Shown: positions 1 through 12,552 of the stretch, in pieces
Layout: each line of letters starts with the position of its first letter
How positions within the stretch are numbered: the stretch's first letter is position 1
NCBI GenBank assembly: GCA_030998225.1
Contig: JAPYXD010000695.1
Location: 4,755,001 to 4,819,000, forward strand
Direction of reading: 5' to 3'
Length of the DNA stretch: 64,000 nucleotides
Source: Diplolepis rosae
Taxonomy: Eukaryota; Arthropoda; Insecta; Hymenoptera; Diplolepididae
Translations under genes and position numbers: made by a program
Notes under the pieces: model-generated
Databases searched by the model: none
The model's input: only the letters and a program-made list of their open reading frames with translations
Told to the model about the DNA's origin: nothing

Positions 1-241
1 TGAGTTGCTCTTTTGATTGCAACGGAAAGAATATATTTTACTATTTAGAACCTGAAAAAAAATTTTGAGCAATACAATTTTTTTTAATATCATCTTGGTA
101 GACGAAATTTATTCCTAATTTTCTTTTCTTTCTTAAAATGGCTTAATAAACCCTATAACATTTTTTTTCATAAAAATCGGCTGAACTATTTTTTTTTCTA
201 ATTTCATTTTACGAAATTTGTTTATAACTTCCAGAAAGAAG
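1..241. other. AT-rich DNA, no gene seen
   Basis: Long T and A runs with no open frame of note and no splice-consistent coding. I see nothing functional here. Confidence 0.5.
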
Positions 242-374
242 CACCCAGAAAACAGTTTCTTTGAATCAAAGAAACATTTCTTTAATATACAAAAATATCA
301 AATTAATATCAAAAAAAATTTTTTTAATGTAAACAAATCTATTTCTTTGATTCAAAGAAACTGTTTTCTCAGTG
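242..374. mobile_element. short MITE with about 33-bp terminal inverted repeats
   Basis: The left end reads CACCCAGAAAACAGTTTC and runs on to TTTGAATCAAAGAAA. The right end is its reverse complement, ending in GTTTTCTCAGTG. The arms enclose about 65 bp of AT-rich filler and the element codes for nothing. The ends resemble those of the 382-bp MITE at 46,014 (both have a CAC..AGAAAA start and a palindromic TTGAATCAAA block), so I infer one family. A target duplication is not clear here (AG at most). Confidence 0.6.
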
Positions 375-1009
375 AGCCTATTCAAAGTTAAGAATTACAA
401 GTTAAAAGTCTTCCACTAGTACCAAGTTATCATAATTATATAAACGATATAAACTAAATCCGAGCCAGAGTAGCACAACCATGCTTATCCTTCTACGGTC
501 TTCAAAATTGTTGATGATTTTACATGAGACTGTGAATGCATGGAAAATTGTGTTTCAAATTTAAATTGTTAACTTAAAGATATTTATTCCACATTCAGTG
601 TTTTTTCTTCTATTTTATACCAAATTTGTCACTCAATCCTAATGAAACAGGACTTAAAAAAACAATTGGACCATTTTGGGTGTATTTTAATCTTAAACTC
701 AATTTTGATGCATTTTTTTGATTTGGTATTTTTTTAGTTTTAATGTTCAAAAAATCATTTCCATCGAATTATTCTTCACAAAATTAAGCAGAATTTGAAA
801 TATTAAAAGATGTGCTACTTTAATATAACACATTTTTTTTTATAATAACAGAATTTCTATGACGGAGGAAGTGAATCAATAATAAATTATTTCTAATCAC
901 ACTCTTATATCTATTTATCAATTAATGAAAAAAAAACATTTTTTCTATATTTTCGAACATTTTATACAGCGAGTGTGTGAATTATAAATGCATTTAATTT
1001 ACGGCATAG
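375..1009. other. AT-rich DNA, no gene seen
   Basis: No credible open reading frame, splice-linked exons or RNA gene on either strand. Confidence 0.5.
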
Positions 1010-1889
1010 GTGAAGGATAAGTCCTTCAAGCTAGTACCTCCACAATCGGATTTCCCCAATTATTTTATATAAGAATTTTGGGCTTTCTTCGGGCTCCATT
1101 GCTGATTTTCGGGCTCCAGCCCTTAACATTAAATCGCACCCCTGCATGACCATGCAAAGCCGACTTTGAATGAAAATGATCTCTTTCCGAACTTTATCAT
1201 CTAAAAGCACTCTGATTTTTGGGCTCTTTGAAAATGTCTATATCGATTTAACGGCTCCAACGATAAAGTTCGCAGAAAAATGATTTTTATTTAAAGTCGT
1301 CTTTGCATGGCCATGTAGGGGTGCGATTTGCTATTAAGGGTTAGAGCTCGAAAATCGATAGACATTTTTGAAGAGTCAAAAAATCAGAGAGTGCTTGTAG
1401 ACAATAAAGTTCGCAAAGAGATCATTTTTATTCAAAATGGTCTCTGCATGGCCATGCAGGGGTGCGGTTTGATGTTAAGGGTTAGAGCCTAAAAATCGAT
1501 ATAGATATTTCCGAAGAGCCCAAAAAAAGCCCAAAATTCTAGTACACTTTAATTTTTTGAGGGCTGATTTTTTAGAAAGAGGGTTGCTTTTTTGGGCATA
1601 GGGGTGGTTTTTGGAAATTGGTTTTAGATGATTCGCAGAGCCCAGAAAAAAGCCCAAAAACTCTAGTGCAGTTTATTTTTAATTAATATAAATTTTTGTA
1701 CAGTGGAGGTCCTGGTTTGATTCAAGCTAGTACACCCACACTAAATTTGATTTTTTGGAAAAAGTATTGGAGCCCGAAAATCGGCAATGGAGCCCAAAAC
1801 AAGCCCAAAAAATGCCCAAAATTGTGATATATAAAAATTGGGGAATTCCGATTGTGGAGGTGCTAGCTTGAAGGACCTGTGAAGGATAA
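1010..1889. mobile_element. foldback transposon flanked by 11-bp direct repeats
   Basis: Positions 1021-1110 (starting GTCCTTCAAGCTAGTACCTC) are the inverted complement of about 1770-1876 (ending GAGGTGCTAGCTTGAAGGAC). Inside, a block with GCATGGCCATG and AGGGGTGCG is present three times: once inverted near 1130 and twice direct near 1310 and 1450. The whole unit is bracketed by GTGAAGGATAA at 1010-1020 and 1879-1889, which looks like a target-site duplication. Long inverted arms and a 9-11 bp duplication are typical of foldback or Mutator-like non-autonomous elements; that class is inferred. The short open frames in it are by-products of the repeats. Confidence 0.6.
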
Positions 1890-1996
1890 CAGATCTCTAT
1901 GTCCTTTATCTTTTCTATCCGTGGGACAATGATCAAATCTGTAGCAGTCTATAAATATACAAAATATTTAGTAAAATAAATAAATATCTATTATCG

Positions 1997-2193
1997 CCTA
2001 TGATTTTTTGCAATTACAGGAAAATTATTATAGGGAAATCATTATAGGAATCATTGTAGAAATGATTCTTTCGTATGTACATTTTCTTCAAAATATATCT
2101 TACATTTATTTTAAATCAATTTCTGCATTTATTCTTTTGTTTGGAATAATTATTCCTGTAATCATTTTCCTATAATCGCAAAAAATGTATAGG
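1997..2193. mobile_element. palindromic MITE-like element
   Basis: CCTATGATTTTTTGCAATTA at the left pairs with the inverted sequence ending CGCAAAAAATGTATAGG at the right. The arms are imperfect, about 60 bp each, around a 70-bp centre. It is non-coding. Confidence 0.5.
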
Positions 2194-3594
2194 AAAGTCA
2201 TAAGGCTATATTAATGATTTAACAATAAAAACATTTTGTACGGGATAGAAAATTAATAATAATCATGAAAGTGTAAAATACTAATCAATAAATTATTTCC
2301 AAAATTAAGAGTGCGAGTTTAAGAGATTGATTATTATTCTTACCTACTTATCTGCCACATTGTAATTTGTTGGTTTCTTCACAGGACATAAAGATTCTCG
2401 CTTCTCCTCACTCACATTTACAACCACACTGTAAAGAAGAATACATTAAATGAATATAATTGTAATTATCAAAAATTAAAAACGTGTATAAAATGTTTTT
2501 GAAAACATTCTATTTTTTTATTTCCTCATCTGTTAAAATCCAAAAACTTCAAGAGATTTTTAAAAGTTTAAAGAAAAATTATTTAATGACTTTCACATGG
2601 ATTGAAACGAATTCAAGTTTTTTAAACTACGTCAAGAGGTGTTTTTAATTTGTACAGTTTCCAAATAACTCATTTATGTTTTTAAAATTTTTTAAAGAAC
2701 CATTCTCTGAATATGAATTTGTAAAAATGTGAGAAAATTTAAATCTGACGCATTTTTAATTATGCAATTATAAAACGACTGTTTTACATGAAAAGTAAAA
2801 TTACAATATCAATTTTTATTAAATCATTACAAAAAATTAGTAATACGAGTAATAATGTAATTTCTGTTGATTGAATTAGTTAGGAATTTTCCGTTTCAGA
2901 AACTTACACATCTTTAACTATCAGTTGAAAATTTCAAAGCTAAAACAACTTTTTAACTTTTTCATTTTCAGCTATTTTTATACCAATGAAAGATCTAAAA
3001 TACCTATTTTACATTCCTGAATTGATTAAAATCATTTGAAGACATACAGTGACGTATAAGAATAACAAGTGTATAGATAAAGATTATTGAAAGTTAGTAC
3101 GTAAATTTTTTTTCTTCCTACTCGTATAGTGTTCTGGTACCAACTTAAAAATAGTTTATTTAAATAATTTTATTCTTTGAAGAATGTTATGCAATACTGA
3201 GTCTTTATCAAGCTGTCATATCTTCATTCATATTTCATTTTTATTCATCATTTTATTGTTGTTTCGTGGCAAAAATTTTTGATCGGAATACAATCCGAGA
3301 GAATCAGAGCTGTTCCGAACTATTTTGAAATCTGTTTCTAAATCAATTCGAATAGCATTTTGAATCTATTTCAATGCAAATTGATAAAAAACAAATCCGA
3401 CTCAATCCGATTAATTCCGGTTTAATCGGATCGGAACTGACAAGAAAGATACATTAAATAAATATTGATTATAAATAGAGGACGACGAATTCCTGAAATA
3501 GGATATATTAAATTTACAAACTTTGAGGTACACGCAGAAAAAAGATACGTGAAATTTATAGGAAGTTTCCTCTTTGGTGGAGGCTCTCGGCCTC
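2194..3594. other. AT-rich intergenic DNA, no gene seen
   Basis: Only short chance frames. A small inverted motif built on AATCCGA lies near 3290-3430. I see no gene or recognised element. Confidence 0.45.
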
Positions 3595-3694
3595 ATCTCC
3601 TCCGGTTTCTTGATTGCTGTCTCCTCTGGACTCTCGGGCGGCTCTCTTGGCCTCTTGCGGAGATCCGGAATAGATTTTGCCGCAATAATGCAAA

Positions 3695-3815
3695 TAAATT
3701 CAAATTTTTAAAGAATTTTGAAATCGTTTTGTGGAAAAAGAGACGCATTCGACTGTGCCGGGATTCGAGCCCGGGTCTTTCGATTGCTTTATCGGCCTTA
3801 AGGAACACATTCTCA
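3695..3815 (-). repeat. tRNA-derived SINE copy, degraded
   Basis: Read on the minus strand this holds GCAATCGAAAGACCCGGG followed by the polymerase III B-box-like GGCTCGAATCC, then a tail with TTTTTCCACA and GATTTCAAAATTCTTTAA. The same head and tail occur in the SINE at 6,676-6,820, so both belong to one family. The A-box half is badly decayed. Adjacent sequence (3595-3690), rich in CTC and TCT, may belong to the element or to its target. Confidence 0.55.
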
Positions 3816-4637
3816 TCATGACACTCATGCTTCGCGCTCGATTTTCTGTATACATTTCAGTAACTTTTTAATAAATTACAAGATTAAAATAATTTATTTA
3901 TTTTCTTCCAAATATCTCAAAAAGGAAAAACAATCGCAGACTTTATTTAAGGAAACGATTCTTGAATTTTAATCGTATTTTTTGGAATTGAAACGAAAAA
4001 TGTATGTTTTTTCAGAAACTGTGTCAAACAAAATTTGTAGATCTTTTTGAAACGAACAACTTTGTATTCTTACGTTTTTTTCGTATTTCACACATTATTG
4101 TTAAAAAATTGAATTTTGGATTTTCAATAGTTTTTTTTTTAAATTAAAAAGAAAAATATGCATCTTATGAAGAAATGTTACTATTCAAATTTGTAGGTCT
4201 TTATGTAGAAAATAATATTGTAGCAAAACGTTTTTTCGTATCTCGTATAATTTAACTGGAAAATGGAATTTTGATATTGACTTTTTTCAAGTTTTAATAT
4301 GCTTAGTGACTTTGAGAAAATGTAATTCACATTTACAATATTATATAAAATTGACTTGAGCCTAGCTTCAGTATTTAATTACAAAAAATTAACTTATATG
4401 TATGGGAAGAATATAAGACCGAGCCCTAGGCGCGCGATGATTTTTTTTTTTTAGTTTCTTTCGAGACCATAAGTATATGAATTTATATTTTTTCAGGAAA
4501 ATTTTATTTATATACACGCAAGAAAATTTAATTTAAGAAATAATTTTCTAATTTCGCTGTATAGAGATATAAACTCTTTTACCTTAACATCATAGCAAAA
4601 CACAGAAAAAATACAGTAAACATAGAAGATAGAGATG
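3816..4637. other. AT-rich intergenic DNA, no gene seen
   Basis: No feature recognised. Poly-T tracts are common and no coding is supported. Confidence 0.45.
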
Positions 4638-5394
4638 CCCTATTGAAAAATCCCATGTAGGATACCACATAGGATCTCATATAGGATCTTACATAGGATC
4701 CTGTGTAAGATCTTATGCAAGATCCTATGTAGGAATTTGGCATAGGAACTCACATACGATCTTACGTAGGATCCTACACAGGATCCTATATAAGATCCTA
4801 TGTATTTCAAAGTAATAATTTTCAACTTTACATTCTAATTCAAAATTTTCTGGTTAATCTGATCTATCATTTCATTAATGAGTTAATGAGTTAATAATAC
4901 ATTTTAACGATATTTTTTATTATAAAAAGAAAATAATATAGATCAGATTATTCAGAAAATTTTGAAGTAGAATGTAAAGTTGGAAATTATTACTTTAAAA
5001 TACATAGGATCTTGTAAAGGATCTTATGTAAGATCTTATGTGAGTTTTTATGCCAAATTCCTACATAGGATCTTACATAAGATCTTACATAGGATCCTAT
5101 GTATTTTAAAGTAATAATTTTAAACTCTACATTCTAATTCAAAATTTTCTGAATAATCTGATCTATCAAGATACTATAGCAGCAGAATTTCATTAATGAG
5201 TTATTAAATATATTTTAACGATATCTTTTATTATAATAAGAAAATAATATAGATCAGATTATTCAGAAAATTTTGAATTAGAATGTAAAGTTGAAAATTA
5301 CTACTTTAAAATACATAGGATCTTATAAAGGATCTTATGTAAGATCTTATGTGAGTTCCCATGCCAAATTCCTACATAGGATTTTTCAATAGGG
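4638..5394. mobile_element. foldback element with alternating inverted modules and a GGATCTTA-type array
   Basis: The outer ends are mirror images: CCCTATTGAAAAATCC at 4638 and GGATTTTTCAATAGGG ending at 5394. Just inside lie arrays of roughly 10-bp palindromic units based on ATAGGATCTTAC. Between them a 65-bp module (AACTTTACATTCTAATTCAA) appears four times in alternating orientation, near 4825, 4950, 5125 and 5255. Length is 757 bp and it is non-coding. No clear target duplication was found. Confidence 0.65.
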
Positions 5395-5782
5395 TGGCGA
5401 CATTTTGTTTACACGAAAAATACTTTATAAATGAAGTATCATCGTGATTTTTTTCTTTATATACTCGTGCTTAGTTACGTGTGTACAATAATTGCGAGAT
5501 ATATGTATTACACTATCACGCGCCACTTATTTTAATCTCTTAAAAAAAGTTGTTTTATAGTTATAAACATTTATGACTAAACAGATCTACCTTAATGCAT
5601 TTTATTTTATTACACAAATTTTCAACTCCTTATCTCAAAAGTTTAATTTACTATTCCTAACCCCCAAATGTCGATCGACGTTCAATCTAATTACCAGGCT
5701 GGTCCGGCTGGTCTGGTGCATCGACCATGTATGTGTATGTGTTAGTAGAGTATTTTATCATCCGGCTAGTGAACTTAAAAGA
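5395..5782. other. flank of the P-element, nothing seen
   Basis: AT-rich host DNA leading up to the left terminal repeat of the P-like element. No gene supported. Confidence 0.45.
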
Positions 5783-5809
5783 CAGATGGCGCTCTGATCA
5801 GGTGGTCTG
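5783..5809 (+). repeat. left terminal inverted repeat of the P-like element
   Basis: Begins CAGATGGCGCT and ends GATCAGGTGGTCTG. It is matched in inverted orientation at the other end with three differences in about 27 positions. Confidence 0.8.
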
Positions 5810-6666
5810 ACTTTCCCATTCAAATGCATTGCAAAAATGATGAAAATCAATTAAAAATAATTATTTCGTTCAGTAATAAAAAGTTAACAGTTATATAAAT
5901 ACGAGAATAAAGTTCATACTGATTATTAATTTCAAAAAAATAAAGAAAATAAGTAATGTATAATTGTAAAGTTGATTTTAAGCGAATATTTTTCAAATCT
6001 TATGTTGTAGCCATTGAACTTCCACATTTTGAAAAGTATCAACAAATTGTTGTCATTAAATACTGCTTTATACCTTTAATATTAAATTTATTAAAACTAT
6101 TACCAAAATATTTAAATACGTTAAACAAAATAATGATGGAAATAAATATAATACTGCGCGTCCTATTCTGATTTGTTTTAATATGCCTGCTTCCTCAGAA
6201 ATTATTCGGGACAGTTTATTTAAATGATACGCTTTGTATATTTTAAGAAAAAAAATTGTTTTTGAAAATAATATGTATAATTTTTGATAATTGGGGTGGG
6301 TTCGAATGATAAACGAAGTTTTAACAATTAATTATTTTTTAATGCGAAAATATATTTCATTATAAATAAAATTTACAAAATTAAATCAAAAATTATAATT
6401 TGATTTTGATTGCTGTATCAAGTACTACACAATCGTGACATTTTTTTCCTTGCAGCATTTAATTTTTCTTCATCACGAATTTGTAGCATTTCGTTCTTCG
6501 CTAGTTCCCGCATTCTCAAAGTTAGGTACTCGTGAATTATTATAGCAATTAATTCTCTAGTGTGTTCCTCACAGGGGAATGAAAAAATGTTATTCGCTGT
6601 TACATCATTCAAGACTAATTGGTAAACATTGCGGAATTTGCAGTTTTCAGCGAAAGACCGTTCAAT

Positions 6667-6829
6667 AATCTTAAGTAGATTTCAAATTAATTAGTTGAGT
6701 TTGAGTGTAGCTCAGTGGTTAGAGCAGTCGACCGGCAATCGAAAGACCTGGGCTCGAATCCCAGCGCAGTCGAAAGCATCATTTTTCCCACAGAAGGATT
6801 TTCAAATTCTTTAAATATTGAATCTTAAG
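6667..6829 (+). mobile_element. tRNA-derived SINE inserted in the transposase last exon
   Basis: The body is 6676-6820, flanked by the 9-bp duplication AATCTTAAG (6667-6675 and 6821-6829). It contains an A box in TAGCTCAGTGGTTAGAGC, an anticodon-like loop CCGGCAA between TCGA stems, and a B box GGCTCGAATCC. The tail has TTTTTCCCACAGAAGG and ends AAATATTG. It lies antisense to the transposase gene. Removing it with one target copy restores a continuous exon, which shows both the insertion point and that the exon was coding beforehand. Confidence 0.8.
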
Positions 6830-9481
6830 AAGGTTGAACAATCGAGTGCTTGGATGTATGAGACCTTCCTCACTAGCTAATATAGTCACTGGTTGTTTAG
6901 CCATTAATTGTTCACCTGACTCATTAACAGAGGAAAGAAAAGCAACTCGACAAACTGTACACTTGATATAACTATTCAACCGTTGACATAAAAGCCCAGT
7001 GCTGTAATAGATTATACAATCTACAACTTCTGGAAGGGTATAGTCATGATCAAGAGCGTTCATAAAATTAGAGAAATCATCCTCTTCTCTAATGACGATG
7101 TTCAGCTTTTCTTTAATTTCATTTAACGCTTCTGACTTTTTGTCTTTAGCCGTTCCATAAATTTCTTTGATTCTAGCAACAGACATTAAGGGAGAAGATT
7201 CCATTTTAGTGGAGATCGAACAATTCCCTAATTTTGGAGGCTTCAAAATACTAAACATATTCAAAATTTTATAAATTTGTAGAAACGTTGGAGTTGATGG
7301 ATGGTCATTGGCTCCTCCAGCTTGTCTCACTGATCCGAAGAATCGCTAAGGTAGAAGGAATGATTTTAGGAAGGAAATTAATCAGGATTCAAATTGTACA
7401 CATTATGAGAATAGTTTTTCGTGAGGAAGGTTTTTCAAAAATTCATGTTCTGTCCCATATACATTAAATAAATGTGAATTAAGTGAAAAAAGTTGATCTA
7501 AAACTTATGCAAAAACCTAAACCTCGTGAAAAACGTTTTAACATCTGATAAATTACATATTCAAATTCAATAGGCTTAGGAAATGCTTTTACGTAAATTC
7601 AATCTTATATAAATTTATTTGAAGAAACATATACTAATCTCTGGCAAGAACTAGCTATCTTTTAAATTAAAATGAGAATTTAGTAAATCTAAATGAGTCA
7701 AAATATACATAATTTTTATACCTTATTCAAAAATTATCAGGAATTATATTAAACGTATTGCTTTTCAAGATCAAAAATTTCCTTTGCAGAAGAATATTCA
7801 AATAGGTAATTTATTTTCTGAGAAGTTTTGAGGAAGATAGGAATTAACGAGGGGAAAATAAATGAAAGAATAAAGGTTTTGTATGAAATTATGAAAAGAA
7901 ATGAAAATCCTTTTCCTAACTTCACGTTAGGAATAAAAAGCATCATGAATGTATCATATATGAATCATACATGTGCAATCTCATTGGTTGTGCCTATAAA
8001 AAAAATATTGAAAATATGAGTACCAATTACATGTTTTACAAAATCGAATAAGAATTCAAAATAAACATAAAGTTACCTCCAACGGATCCTGATTGATCTT
8101 TCCAGTAAGCACGTACTCACAATCGTGTTCTGTTATTAAATAATGAGTCAAGTCAATTGTTGAACGCAAAGTTACTCTTAAACCTTCAGCAGTGTTATCT
8201 GTCAAAAAGTTATTCTTTGTTAGGATTCCATCCTGAACTCTTTGTTCCCAGTCATTAAGCCATTGCAAAGACTCTTCAATTATTTTTAAGAGAAATTTTA
8301 ATTTAAAATATCATTAGCGAAGTGTTTTAAAAATATTATAGAAAGAAAAGTATGTATGAAAAGTAAGCTTCAAATTTGTACTTGACAGAGAAAGACCTTC
8401 TAACGGTTTCAGGTTGTTCAAAACGTCAAATAAATTGTTGAATTTTTCACAGAACTCGGCAGTGGCTTCGCAACCTTGCAATCGTTTATCATACGCCTGA
8501 TAGTATCTCAGAGCTCTCGCCATAGATTTACTTAGAATCTGAAAGGAAAACCTTTTTATCGAAAAAAATTGCATTTTAAATAAGTAAAAAATGTTAAAGT
8601 ACCTGAATGGCATGAAATAATCTCATTTTCAAAAAATAATTTAATACTAAATGATTCCTAGTTAGTTTTGGGCACAATCTTTTCTTCTCTGGTTTAGGCC
8701 TGTCCAATTCATGAACGATATAAAAGTAGTTCCAATCAATGAATTCCTCATCAGGATGCACCTTTAATTACATATTTAGAAGATTAGCTAAAAAATAAGA
8801 TGAAAAAAAAAATGTTTACCTTCAATTTGGCGTTTGAACTCTCCATACGATTTCGAACATTTTTTATCAGATGGCAAATATCAGAAAAAGCGAAAACTTT
8901 TCGTTTCTCATTCAGCGGATGCGCAAACCAATTGTTTAAATTGTCTTTTTTCCCAGAAATTCCCAATTCGCTCCAGAATTTGCGGTTTGTAGTTGCACCA
9001 TCACATACGAAACCGTGGATGAGAGCTCCTACTCTTTCAAGCATGACTATGGCCTGAACTACTAATGTTGCTAAAACAACTCCTGTTGTCGGACCTTTAC
9101 TGGTAAATACAGCAATTGGCTGTGAGTAGAAGTCATACAAGGGCTGATACATCAAAACAAGTCCATGATCAGCTTTGTCTTCAATATCAGTGGAAGTTCC
9201 CTCATTTGTACCAAAATCAGTTAATTCTTTATAAGACATCGTTTTTTGGTCTAATGCGATGTTCTGTCTTGTTTGAATTTCATCTAAAAGCAAAACTCCA
9301 TGTCTTTGTAATGGCGACTTTTTGGAAAAGTGTTCCTTTAAAACTTCCATTAACTTGTCGTCAAAACCACATGGAGTATCAATCATGGATAAGTACCTAA
9401 ATAATGGAGTAGAATTTGTTTTTTTAAATAACGTATATATGTTTAAACATTTAATAAAAATCTTAAGGTACTTTTTTGCGG

Positions 9482-9768
9482 AGCAAAAATTTGGAGTTCA
9501 AAAAATGATTTCGGAACAATTACAACTCCTACTGACTTCCTTTCTTGCTTCAAAATTTTTATATACTCCAAGTTAATTCTCGGATTTAAAAAAATGAAGA
9601 AAAGAAGTTTATATAATCTGGACGCAATTCATTGCCTTTTTTCTTAATTTTTTAGTTCGGAAAATTAACTTTGGGTGCTTGGAGTATAATAAAATTTTGT
9701 GGCAAGAAACTACCTCGATAGCAGTTGTAATTGTTTAGAAATCAATTATTGAATTCCGAAATTTTTCT
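9482..9768. repeat. imperfect inverted repeat in a transposase intron
   Basis: Arms of about 95 bp (ACAATTACAACTCCTA, then ATACTCCAAGTTAATT) are mirrored to the right. The repeat lies wholly in the intron between the coiled-coil exon and the catalytic exon, and is probably a MITE. Confidence 0.45.
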
Positions 9769-11284
9769 CCGTGAAAATCCCTTAATATTATATTGTAATT
9801 ATCGATATACTTACTTTCGAATAGTCCTAGTGCATGGTAGAACTAAAAAATTGTTGTCATGTAAAAAATTGTAGGTTGTTGGCGACTTCATATGTAACAG
9901 TAGGCATAACATTATCCACTCATCTGGGTACTTTCGACTCTTTACACTCTTATTTTTTGATGCTTTCAAAATTTCATTAATTGCTAGGCGCTCATTACCA
10001 GTTAAGTTTTCTTTGTCCAAAAGTTTTTGTACTGATAAGCTACACAGTTGAGACATTCTTGCCTGACATTTTTCAAGAACTTTTTTAAAAATAGTTATAC
10101 GAGCAGAAACTCTTTTTTGATTGTTTTTACTTCTACGAATCTGTTCCCTTAACAACTGGACTTTCTTCGTGTTTTGCTCATTCAAGTTTGATTCTTTTTG
10201 CAGTTATCAAACTCTCATTGACATTTAATTTACGTCTTTTCCTAGAGATAGTTTCCGCTGCACGATGACAATCTTTGCAAATTCCTTTAGAAGCAACGTC
10301 CGCACATAAAATATAAGTACAGTTATTGTGTCTTAGAAAACCCTCTTTGTCTCGATGAGTTCTGGAATTTTGAAAGGACTCAATTACTCCTGGATTGGCA
10401 CAGCCCCTACATAACGCAAATTTATCAACTGCTTCTATTACTTCCTCTATACTGTTCTTTGTTGTTACATTTTTCTCGATTCCCATTTTTTTTACATTAA
10501 TAGGTTTCCCAAATATGGCAATCCATACTTCCATGTTCTCCTTTATTACTACCTGCTTCGCTGAAACTGGTTCAATAATACCGTTTACTAATTTCCCTGT
10601 GCACTGGGAAAACTGAATCATCTTATAATTACCAAAATTTATACTGTGCCTTGCCCACGAAATGGGAAACTGAATACTTTTTTCGTCATTGAAAATGGTT
10701 TCAAATGTAATATTTTGCAGATGTTCAGAATCCATAAAAGCGGGAACATCAGGAATTCCATTCGTAAATCTTTCGTTAGCTTTAGTTTGAGTCCCTTTCC
10801 CTTCAGTTTCTTTTCCGTTTTCAGTGCCTTCGATACATCCAACAGTATTAATTGAATCTGCTTCAAAATTATTATCTTTGTCAGACTTTTCATCTCTAGG
10901 CTTTTCAAGCAGATTATTAGTTTTTTTTGGAGATTTACGCTTTTTGACAAGAGATTTTGATAAATGTTTTGGACAATTTGGGAATACTTGAGGGAGAGCT
11001 CCTTTTCTTAAACGAGGGACTTTGTATTTAGTCTGAAAACGATTTAAAATGTTTAAAATACCAATAATATAATACAAATGAAGCCTATGCAGTTCCAGCA
11101 AATTGTTCATATATTTTAGTCTGAGAAAGTTTAAATATTAATTTCGTTTTCAATTTGTTTTTTCATTTGATTCGAAAAGTATTAATGTAAATTATTAAAA
11201 AGGCCACTAAGAATATTGAGTAAATATATTAAATTAATATTAATATTATATTAATATTAATTAATATCAAGTAAATTATCATTC

Positions 11285-12552
11285 ACGAAAATTAGACCTC
11301 AGGCATAAATAGATAATTTTACTTTCAAGAATAGCAATATTATTATTGAAGGGCTATTTTGGAAGAGAAAAGATTAATTTCTATGAAAAAATTGGAAATA
11401 CAGAAAAATAATTTTATTAATCAATTTTATTTTTCACCCAATTTTTTTTCTTATCGCTTTTAGCCAAATTTTAAAAAATTACGCGATTTTAATAAATTAC
11501 AAATCACTGTTTCGAGAAAAAGATTCCCTACAGCTTAACCATTTCCAATTTTCGAAAATGATTAAATTATTATCAAATTCAGCAATTTGTTTATAAAAAT
11601 TTCGTTTTAGAAAATGTTTTTTTAATGTTTTCAGCCATTAAAGAATTTATATTTAAAAATCAGAAACGGTGAAGTTGTGGGAAATCTTTTCTCTGAAAAA
11701 ATGATTCATGATTTATTAGAATCGCATAATTTTTTTAAAATTTGACGAAAAGCGATAAGAAAAAAAAATTGGGTAAAAAATAAAATTGATTAATAAAATT
11801 ATTTTTCTGTGTTTCATATTTTTTTCATGTAAAATAATCTTTTCTCTTTCAAAATAGCCCTTCAATAATAACATTGCTATTCTACAAAGCAAAATTATCT
11901 ATTTTTTCCTGAGGTCTAATTTTCGTAAAAAATTTTCAAGTAAAAATACATAATTTCGATATCAAGAATAGTAATATTATTATTCGGGATCATTTGAAAG
12001 AAAAAAGATTATTTTCCAAGAAAAAAATTTGAAACATAGATGAATAATTAATAAATTTTATTTTTACCTCAACTTTTTTTCTTATTGCTTTATACCAAAT
12101 TTAAAAAAATGTTAAGATTCTAATAAATCACGGATCATTTTTTCGGGAAAAAGATTCTCTACAACTCAAGCGTTTCCAATTTTCTAGAATGAATAAATTA
12201 TTACCAAATCAGCAATTTGTTTATAAGAACTTTGTTTTGGACAATTGATTTTTAATGGTTTCAGCTATTAAAAAATTTATTTCCGAAAATTGGGAACGGT
12301 AAACTTGTGAAGATTCTTTTTCCTAAAAAAATTATTCGTGATTTATTAGAATTGCATCATTTTTTAAAAATTGATATGAAACGATAAGGAAAAAAGTCCA
12401 GGTAAAACAAAAATTTGTAAAATGAATTATTTTTTTGCATTTCAAATTTTTTCATGGAAAATAATCCTTTCTCTTTAGAATTAATCTTTTAATAATAATA
12501 TTGCTATTCTTGAAAGCAAAATTATCTATTTTTGCCTGAGGTTTAATTTACG
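11285..12552. repeat. two tandem foldback elements in transposase intron 1
   Basis: The first unit (11285-11926) has mirrored ends ACGAAAATTAGACCTCAGG / CCTGAGGTCTAATTTTCGT. Arms are about 200 bp and include CAATTTTTTTTCTTATCGCTT. A second, diverged unit follows at about 11940-12552, ending CCTGAGGTTTAATTTACGT, with its left tip lost. Non-coding. The transcript of this intron could form a long double-stranded stem. Confidence 0.6.

Noticed and set aside
4640..4825. Frame rich in Ile-Leu-His-Gly-Ser repeats
   Set aside because: Encoded by the palindromic decamer array of the foldback element.
10395..10855. Plus-strand frames of 69-103 codons within the P-transposase
   Set aside because: They are antisense shadows of the transposase exon, which has clear family motifs on the minus strand.
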